Below are positions 45,101 through 48,976 of a DNA stretch of 48,976 nt, piece by piece. Origin of the DNA: Ophiothrix spiculata (lineage: Eukaryota; Echinodermata; Ophiuroidea; Amphilepidida; Ophiotrichidae); NCBI GenBank assembly GCA_000969725.1, contig JXSR01S007635.1; one strand, written 5' to 3'. The number at the start of each line of letters is the position of its first letter. Within the stretch, counting starts at the first letter, position 1. A program made the position numbers and the translations under genes. The notes beneath the pieces are model-generated. The model was not told where the DNA came from. It saw only the letters and a program-made list of their open reading frames with translations, and did not search any database.

Positions 45101-46817
45101 AGCAAGTTTTTGATAGGGATCTAATTCATACAAGAATTAGGATATAGCATTACTCTATCAAAGCAATGATATCTTAATTTTATGAACGTACCTCCTACAT
45201 TACGCCAATATCTTGTTTTCGAATCAGCCATCACAAGACATCGGATGTAATGACACGCATATCAATAGGACACAGTCCATGACATCTTGTGGACACGGTT
45301 TTTAATAACACAATTTCAATACCTTCGATTATGTGACATTAATAAGATTTACATGTTATTATCATTTTTTTTTTAATTTTCAGCGATCTTCCTACATACC
45401 CATCCATTTATAATGTGGCCTTTGGATTACACGACCTAGACAATGCTAACACAGGAAACGAACAACTGATTGGTGTGTCAAAAATATATATGCATCCCAA
45501 CTATACATTTTTTGAAAACGACTGGAATATCGCTCTACTCAAATTGTCTAAACCAGTGATAATGACAGACTATGTTAAGACGGTTTGCGTCCCTGGAAAA
45601 AAACTAGAACCAGAATTTTCCGCGGGTACACTGGCAACGATCAGTGGATGGGGAACAACGGAAACGGGTGCGTAGTATTTTGTTTAATTGTTCGTTGGTG
45701 CTTGTGTTTGGCATTTACCAGAATAATACAATAAATCAATTCATAGTATATTTGATGCATCTCATCATGGTCATGATAAGTTTTTGGCCTCTTGAATCGT
45801 TTAACTGTGACTTATTTTCTAATTATGTTTCGGAAGTGACTACTCGCTCCGAGACAAGGTGCGAATTAGTTTGACTTCCAGTCTAATTCGCACCGAGACG
45901 TGCGAGACGGTTAGGGTTATGAATTAGGGTTAGGTTCAGGGTTTCGGTTAGTCTTGGTGGAAATTAGATCGGGATTGAAACTAGTTTGCACCGTGTTTTC
46001 AGAATAGCCTTTATGTGTTAATGTCCAATTACACTCTTTTACAGCTATAGAGAATAATGTCCCAATGTTCTGCGCCATACAAACGATAAACTTAGTCGCT
46101 CCATGGTATTAAAATACTTGGAAGCATCCTAATGCTATTCTGACCAACTGCACAATGCATGCAAATGGATGTATTACGTGTTGCTAAGATGATCATTCCA
46201 CATATCTAATCCGAACTTTTATCTACCTCTCTTTTTTAAATAATATACACGAGTTTCAAGTACTTTACTGTGCATCAAAGAGTACTATGCCTATTCAAAC
46301 TGAAGGCACCTTCGTCAGAAAAAAATGTATCCATTCTCTTTTCAGTGCACAATAATTATTATAGTTCTTTTTGAGCTACCGAATATTTTGTGTAACAAGT
46401 CCTTGTTATCTTGTAATCCAGTAATATAATTCCAATGTATCTTCTAATCAATAACGGATAATTGGTGTTGTAAATCACCAAACATTTTCACCAAATACTC
46501 CTCAATGTGGTAGAATGGATTTGTCATCACCAAGCCACCGTTATTAATAGAAAATACATTGGAACTATATATCAGATTATAAGATAACAAAGACTTGCTG
46601 CATCAAATATTTGGTAGCTCAAAAGAACTATGTTTTCACCCTAACTTATTCGAAAACACACTGTATTTTCTCAGTTCCAGGCTTTAATACCATCTTACAA
46701 GAAGCAGAACTCCCTATTGTTGACCAGGATGTGTGTCGAGATCAATTCCCTGAAGGTTACATAACAGACAATATGGTTTGCGCTGGTACTCCAGGAAGTG
46801 GAGTTGATTCATGTATT
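27050..46817 (+). CDS. Secreted multi-domain serine protease homologue gene (3' end beyond window)
   Basis: Twenty-one coding exons are visible, all joining in frame. They encode a signal peptide and a repeated cassette of trypsin-fold domain, LDLa-like, PAN/apple-like, divergent CUB and CUB. Two cassettes and most of a third protease domain are present, about 1,430 codons without the missing parts. Domain-boundary introns are all phase 1, the exon-shuffling pattern. Exon sizes repeat between cassettes (protease exons 178/287/140/169, 184/284/140/169, 178/284/about 140). The nearest known architectures are ovochymases (protease-CUB-CUB repeats) and polyserases. All three protease domains lack His57 and apparently Asp102, so it is predicted to be catalytically dead. 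The last exon of protease 3 and any further cassettes lie to the right of 48976. Any role as a binding scaffold is inference. Confidence 0.9.
27724..33136 (+). CDS. Protease-like domain 1 (catalytically dead)
   Basis: Exons are 27724-27901, 28674-28960, 29538-29677 and 32968-33136. The order of motifs is trypsin-like: LVGGKDAQ, WCGAVLLTPEWAVTTAFC, NDWNIALLKL, VCVP, ISGWG, DVCRDQFP, MFCAG, DSC, DSGGP, PGVFTR. Disulfide cysteines of positions 42, 58, 122, 168, 182, 191 and 220 are kept. Changes: His57 is Phe (residue 79), Asp102 is Asn (residue 129), Gly193 is Phe (residue 224), the Ser-Trp-Gly 214-216 strand is replaced by LSE, and the residue before the N-terminus is Asn instead of Arg/Lys. 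Asp189, Asp194 and Ser195 (residue 226) remain. Proteolysis is therefore not expected. The intron between exons 3 and 4 of the domain (29678-32967) is 3.3 kb. Confidence 0.92.
28366..28673 (+). repeat. Tandem duplication of an intron end with its splice acceptor
   Basis: Two ~158-bp units lie directly before the second exon of protease domain 1: 28366-28523 and 28524-28673. They share GCCAGAGA(A/G)CCCTTCATA, CGGATTATC, AATTGCACAACT, CGATGTTCAT and a T-rich tract ending TTTCAGCG. The first unit therefore ends in a complete acceptor at 28521-28522. The second unit ends at the acceptor used to keep the frame (28673). Confidence 0.9.
31650..31911 (+). repeat. Tandem duplication of 131 bp in an intron
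   Basis: Two adjacent units (31650-31780 and 31781-31911) start ATAACTCTTTGAAGTAAC and differ at only a few positions. It lies in the 3.3-kb intron before the DSGGP exon of domain 1. The rest of this intron (29678-32967) holds no other feature I can name. 33137-33650 also shows nothing clear. Confidence 0.92.
33651..33811. mobile_element. Hairpin element rich in TGAGTCA words
   Basis: Arms of about 39 bases (TGAGCCTCCAG... and ...CTGGAGACTCA) pair with few mismatches. The loop and the flanks contain many ATGAGTCA or TGACTCAT words, the AP-1 type heptamer. It looks like a MITE, and the binding words may be incidental. Confidence 0.65.
34224..35180. other. Assembly gap (957 N), probably hiding an LDLa exon
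   Basis: The gap lies between the last exon of protease domain 1 (ends 33136, phase 1) and the first PAN exon (starts 35712, phase 1). In cassette 2 this position holds a 120-bp LDLa-like exon with phase 1 at both ends, so its counterpart probably lies here. Skipping it keeps the frame, so its absence cannot be excluded. Confidence 0.9.
35181..35302. mobile_element. Long hairpin (MITE) touching the gap
   Basis: The stretch begins ATCGCTAATCAACAAC and ends GTTGTTGATTAGCGAT, with arms of about 58 bases and almost no loop around TGGCTAAAGCCA. It abuts the N gap directly. Such a foldback may have caused the break in assembly. Confidence 0.8.
35712..35957 (+). CDS. PAN/apple-like domain of cassette 1
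   Basis: A single 246-bp exon with phase 1 at both ends. It encodes 82 residues starting DGQLTLFDPYPF and ending MHFELEKMP, with Cys residues in SECADRC, VGCVIFDV and YTCYI. The spacing of an early C-x3-C pair, a following GC and a later TC strand suggests a PAN/apple fold, used in blood-clotting and adhesive proteins for protein or sugar binding. The paralogue at 42181-42432 keeps the frame words SLFDPFPF and IMHFEIEKMP. Assignment to PAN rests on pattern only. Confidence 0.7.
36070..36435 (+). CDS. Divergent CUB-like domain of cassette 1
   Basis: A 366-bp exon with phase 1 on both sides, the same length as its paralogue 42883-43248. It encodes RCGKLASPLWLPAY, SWTLEPPPIGYNPGV, DTNCDDP, VCLTDLS and TYGFVFGFSAG. 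The SP..W..Y start, the F-hydrophobic strands and the final GFxFxFSAG are CUB-like, but it has three cysteines instead of four and lacks the CUB calcium-site signature. I call it a diverged CUB. Confidence 0.65.
36928..37293 (+). CDS. CUB domain of cassette 1
   Basis: A 366-bp exon with phase 1 at both ends, encoding a standard CUB domain: FTSPNYPADYADDATCEINI, then NCELDSFSVY, VYCGVSIP, STGRDLLVVFESD and YKGFMVQYTF. The four canonical cysteines are present, as are the acidic residues near CELDSF and FESDDS that contribute to calcium binding in CUB domains of complement and matrix proteases. 37294-38145 (intron) shows nothing notable. Confidence 0.9.
38146..41373 (+). CDS. Protease-like domain 2 (catalytically dead)
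   Basis: Exons are 38146-38329, 39007-39290, 40763-40902 and 41205-41373. Motifs: IVGGKDAQ, WCAASLLNSQWAVTTGYC, NDWNIALLKL, VCVPG, ITGWG, QECRSSFP, MICAG, DSC, DSGGP, PGVHTR. Position 57 is Tyr, 102 is Asn, 193 is Ser (DSCV then SDSGGP), and 214-216 reads FSE. Asn precedes IVGG, so there is no tryptic activation site. Asp189, Asp194 and Ser195 are kept together with the cysteine pairs. The pattern copies domain 1, showing that the losses predate the duplication. Introns hold a SINE (38545-38710), a 70-bp MITE and a large inverted repeat. Confidence 0.92.
38545..38710 (+). mobile_element. tRNA-derived SINE, same family as 4760-5023
   Basis: GTGTCCGAGCAGTTAGAGCA (A-box like) is followed by GTGGGTTCGAGCCCC (a good B box), then TTGTTTCCTTGGGCAAG, AACTTTCCTCTAACTGCTCC and GGTCCCCTGTGC. 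The same order of words is found on the minus strand at 4760-5023. Intronic. Confidence 0.7.
39780..39849. mobile_element. 70-bp MITE with 8-bp target duplication
   Basis: The ends CCCGGGGCCACTTA and TTGAGTGCCCCCAGGA form an inverted repeat that continues inward (ATAATGTTG and CAACATTAT), so nearly the whole 70 bases fold back. GTATTTAT flanks both sides (39772-39779 and 39850-39857). The ends match those of the element at 4100-4452, so both belong to one hAT-like family. Confidence 0.8.
40159..40700. mobile_element. Large inverted repeat (251-bp arms) in the intron before 40763
   Basis: The left arm 40159-40409 and right arm 40449-40700 are reverse complements with scattered mismatches, separated by a 39-base loop. 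Landmarks are CCTTTTCCTCGGATCCAAAT and its partner, GGCCCCCTCGTCCTTA, and GAGTATGAGTGAATCATAA. It ends 62 bases before exon 40763-40902. Probably a foldback transposon. In the transcript it would form a long hairpin. Confidence 0.9.
41795..41914 (+). CDS. LDL-receptor class A-like domain of cassette 2
   Basis: A 120-bp exon with phase 1 at both ends encodes about 40 residues: ECTYDEFTC, PEGWCTDYCKKC, EPDGCIYGGDESYCG. The DEFxC opening and the GGDESYC close mirror the LDLa signature with its acidic calcium cage (usual form DGSDExxC). Seven cysteines are present instead of six. LDLa modules bind ligands in secreted and surface proteins. Confidence 0.75.
41929..42110 (+). repeat. (GAT/GAC)n repeat in an intron
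   Basis: A run of GAT, GAC and AAG triplets (41929-42015) and a second shorter block (42064-42110) follow the LDLa exon. One frame reads as poly-Asp with Lys, but it is not the frame of the exon, which meets a stop soon after the donor. It is a microsatellite. Confidence 0.9.
42181..42432 (+). CDS. PAN/apple-like domain of cassette 2
   Basis: A 252-bp exon, phase 1 at both ends, encodes 84 residues from DGLLSLFDPFPF to MHFEIEKMP, with TACAEQC, DSCFAFDV and MTCSIA. It differs from the cassette 1 copy by a two-residue insertion. The Cys pattern and the CFAFDV strand resemble PAN/apple domains. Confidence 0.75.
42883..43248 (+). CDS. Divergent CUB-like domain of cassette 2
   Basis: A 366-bp exon, phase 1 at both ends, with RCGKLSSPLWVPAY, TWTLEPPSTGYNPG, DTDCSDP, VCLSDLNGSL and YGFVLSFSAG. 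It shares the odd three-cysteine pattern with the cassette 1 copy. Intron 43249-43804 after it holds transposon-like sequence with GC-rich words but no feature I can name. Confidence 0.7.
43805..44155 (+). CDS. CUB domain of cassette 2
   Basis: A 351-bp exon, phase 1 at both ends. Standard CUB landmarks: ITSPNYPDDYPDESRCEIRI, PPGHVVLLTFNDF, CNFDSLSVYD, AFCGNTIPNSF, SGRDMLIIFESDGS and RGFSAEFTF. Four cysteines and the Asp of the calcium site (FDSL, ESDGS) are present. Confidence 0.92.
44233..44358. mobile_element. GC-rich hairpin MITE
   Basis: TAGGGGCGGCTTCAAAACTC at the left pairs with GAGTTTTGAAGCGACCCCTTA at the right. Inner arms CTGGGCGGTT and AACCGCCCAG also pair, with a short loop. It is about 126 bp in the intron after the second CUB exon. 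Confidence 0.8.
44613..46817 (+). CDS. Protease-like domain 3 (catalytically dead, last exon off window)
   Basis: Exons are 44613-44790, 45384-45667 and 46675 (or 46681)-46817. Motifs: IVGGKDAQ, WCSAALITPQWAVTTGFC, NDWNIALLKL, VCVPG, ISGWG, DVCRDQFP, MVCAG, DSCI. Position 57 is Phe and 102 is Asn, as in domain 1, and Asn again precedes IVGG. The last visible exon ends after DSCI in phase 0. The DSGGP exon was not found up to 48976, so the following intron exceeds 2.1 kb, as in domain 1. Whether Ser195 is kept here is unknown. Confidence 0.9.
45845..45955. repeat. Small palindrome followed by TTAGGG-like words
   Basis: GGTGCGAATTAG and CTAATTCGCACC form an inverted repeat with an 11-12 base loop (about 45860-45893). 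It is followed by irregular GGTTAGGG, AATTAGGG and TTAGG words to about 45953. It is a short degenerate telomere-like tract inside an intron. Confidence 0.6.
46361..46631. mobile_element. Inverted-repeat element in the intron before 46675
   Basis: The left arm ATAGTTCTTTTTGAGCTACC... and the right arm ...GGTAGCTCAAAAGAACTAT pair over roughly 95 bases with mismatches. The centre is about 85 bases. The right arm ends about 43 bases before the exon. It is a MITE by structure and unrelated in sequence to the inverted repeat at 40159-40700. Confidence 0.8.
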
Positions 46818-46961
46818 GTAAGTACATTTGCACATTTTTAAACACTTGATACATCATATTTTCAAATGACAAAAGGTAAACATTTCGCTAATTTAGATAA
46901 ATCTACGCAATGTTACTGAAGTGGTTCAAAGAAAGTAGACAAATTCCGGAAATTGTGTTCT

Positions 46962-46986
46962 TACATACATACATACATACATACAA
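46962..46986 (+). repeat. (ATAC)n microsatellite
   Basis: About six ATAC units lie directly before the MITE at 46996. Confidence 0.9.
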
Positions 46987-46995
46987 ACAGTTTCT

Positions 46996-47240
46996 TATAG
47001 ACCTTTTCAAACCGATCTTTTCCGAAGATACCCGAAAGCTTGAACAAATTCCGATCGTTTCCGGGAAATAAACAGTACCTCAGTGCCTCATCTTCATGTC
47101 TTTTGACAAAGTTGCCGTTTTTATCATGCACTTTTGCGGTACTATCTCTTTTTATTTTCACTGTCGTCTGCCGACTGCACTGCAGTGGCACGTGACCATG
47201 TTTTCCGAAGTTTTCCGATCGCTGTTTGAAAAGGTCTATA
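46996..47240. mobile_element. 245-bp MITE with perfect 17-bp TIRs
   Basis: TATAGACCTTTTCAAAC (46996-47012) is perfectly mirrored by GTTTGAAAAGGTCTATA (47224-47240). A further inverted pair of CCGATC words follows inward. If the outer TA is the target duplication, it would be Tc1/mariner-like. No transposase. It lies in the intron after the third QEAE-type exon. Confidence 0.8.
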
Positions 47241-48976
47241 GGGCACTTTTCCAAGTTAATCAAAGCGCCAAAATAAAAGGAATAAATAAAACTACCAAGA
47301 CACAGACTCTATGTTCGAAAAGTGATACCAAACATATTGGTTAAATACAACCTTGGTTAGCTGGCTGGAATTTAGATGCCTTTAATGCAAATGTTTTATC
47401 ATTGAACTGAACTAACGTGAAAATGCGAACAATTGTACATTGGAACATTTTGACTCGATTCATGACACATTCTTAACTTTTTGTGTGTGACCCGACTGAA
47501 ATGTCTTGTTTATGTAAGCTAGCTTGGTATATACTAAAAAATCTTGAAGTATGTAGCAAACAGCCGATTAACGCTCATAAACCAACATGACCATCCGGGG
47601 AAATAATTTAGTCCGTATTTTCTGAATCATAACAACGTACCTAATCTTGCTGAATATTCAACTAAACTTATGGTTTAAGGTTTATCCATGTGGTAGCAAT
47701 ATATTACCCAAAAATAATACCAAAATCATGAAAAACTCAAGTACAGAATATATTAATACGTAGTGATTCGGCCTTAATCAATCCTAGTCAATCACTGCTA
47801 GTCTCTTACATGAAAACACCAGTTTACAATGTTGTAGAATACAAAAGATATGCTTGAATCTCGTACTAGAGATAGAGCCTGGTTGGTTACTGCATACTTC
47901 AAGGTTTAAAGAGCTGTGGAGTGACAAGGTCTGAATTGGTTGTACCTTCTGCAAATGTTTCAACATTTATTAGAAGATTTGACAATAGAAAGAAAACCTT
48001 GGTTTTTTTTTGGCAAAGTCGTTTTTTATATTTTTCTTTTGTTTTATTGTTTGGGAGACTTTATGCCTGACCTTACACCTGACCTGAAGTCCATTTGGTA
48101 AGAAAAGGATACACTTGATTATTAGGCAAAACTTGTAAATACATTTCAATGGACTGACATGATAAGCAATGAACTAGATTAAACTACTCAACGTATAAAT
48201 GTTCTGTAAACTGGGTGACTTTTGAACAAAACTTTGACAAAGAGGTTCGCTAAACACACATCTCGCCTGATGGTGGCTAATTATAGGATTCCATCCGTTA
48301 TTGGTTGATAGTTGAAATTTTTTATACATCATTGTCAAGCGACTTGAATCGCTCACGAACCACCTTGTCTAAATTTTGTTTAAAGTCACCCAAGTTTACG
48401 GTATTATGTTAAATGATAGTGCCTCATTTTGAAACAATTTGTACAAAATGAAATTCAACCACTAAAAAGCCCTAATGTTTTAGTTCTAATTTTTTTCTTG
48501 AGAAGAAAAGTCAGATATTAAACTACTAAATTTTCTAGTACTGATGAAAATAAATATCATAAATACATTTTAAAATTCCAAGATAATTATTGTTCTTACT
48601 TCTAAGATTCTAGGAAACGGATGCTTGCATCAGCCGTAAGTAACTACGTGAAAGCAATTTATAATTGCAAAGTTGATATCTATTTGGGTATTTGCCCACT
48701 TCCATGCTTAAAATGTTCCGTGCTTGGTGATGCTTTCTTGATTTCTTGTGTAAAAGAGTGTAATTGGACATTAACACATAAAAGTTTCATCTCATGGTAT
48801 CATTGCTGCAGCACTTATATACACTGCTTTTATATGAATGTGTCTTTGGATCATTATTGAGCTCATCTATTGCAAAGTTTTACATCATTGCTAAAATCAA
48901 TGTTTAAAGAAGTAAGGCATGGTTTCCCTTGATGACGCAAGCCATTGAGTGTGATGAAATGTTGCAACAAAAATGA
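47241..48976. other. Intron, nothing recognised
   Basis: This is presumably the intron between the DSCI exon and the off-window DSGGP exon of protease domain 3. No DSGGP-coding exon, no other exon with domain similarity and no clear repeat were seen. The short open frames have no family features. Confidence 0.5.

Noticed and set aside
1-48976. CRISPR arrays, bacterial operons, rRNA
   Set aside because: None present. The repeats are eukaryotic tandem or transposon-type, without regular spacers.

Overview
The window is nuclear DNA of an animal. Its genes are split by GT–AG introns with conserved phases, and the non-coding space is packed with decayed LINEs, tRNA-derived SINEs and short inverted-repeat elements. 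The gene content (a CYBC1/Eros orthologue and a secreted serine-protease-homologue/LDLa/PAN/CUB mosaic protein) and the frequent word AGGCCTA fit a marine invertebrate deuterostome, perhaps an echinoderm or other ambulacrarian. That assignment is inference; the sequence gives no species label. Three assembly gaps are present: 11178-11227 (exactly 50 N), 21294-21783 and 34224-35180.

Layout. 1-10080 has no host gene that I can recognise. It holds a foldback-like minisatellite element (481-1945), nested inverted repeats (2708-3473), short non-autonomous DNA transposons with target duplications (4100-4452, 5874-6185), a tRNA-derived SINE (about 4760-5023), pieces of a CR1-like LINE on the minus strand (5560-6430 and 8640-9365) and a second LINE fragment with a clean target-site duplication (6821-7513). 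10086-12157 holds two near-identical ~0.95 kb copies separated by the 50-N gap, each with a first exon of CYBC1. 11605-17175 is the CYBC1 orthologue (five coding exons, 210 codons), whose protein in mammals is the ER chaperone needed to make the NOX2/p22phox oxidase. 17176-27049 is its 3' flank plus repeats, with no recognised gene.

27050-46817 and beyond the right edge is one large gene for a secreted protein. After a signal-peptide exon it repeats a cassette: trypsin-fold domain, LDLa-like, PAN/apple-like, divergent CUB, CUB. Two cassettes and most of a third protease domain are visible. All three protease domains have lost the catalytic His (Phe, Tyr, Phe) and, by ungapped alignment, the catalytic Asp (Asn in all). 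The two whose last exon is visible keep Ser195, and all three keep Asp189 and the disulfide cysteines in view. It is therefore a multi-headed pseudoprotease, with an architecture close to ovochymases and polyserases. The LDLa exon of the first cassette is missing and probably lies in the 957-N gap.

The two genes show no functional link beyond proximity. CYBC1 belongs to oxidative innate defence. The pseudoprotease is secreted, and binding, matrix, egg-coat or immune roles are all possible; none is shown by the sequence.
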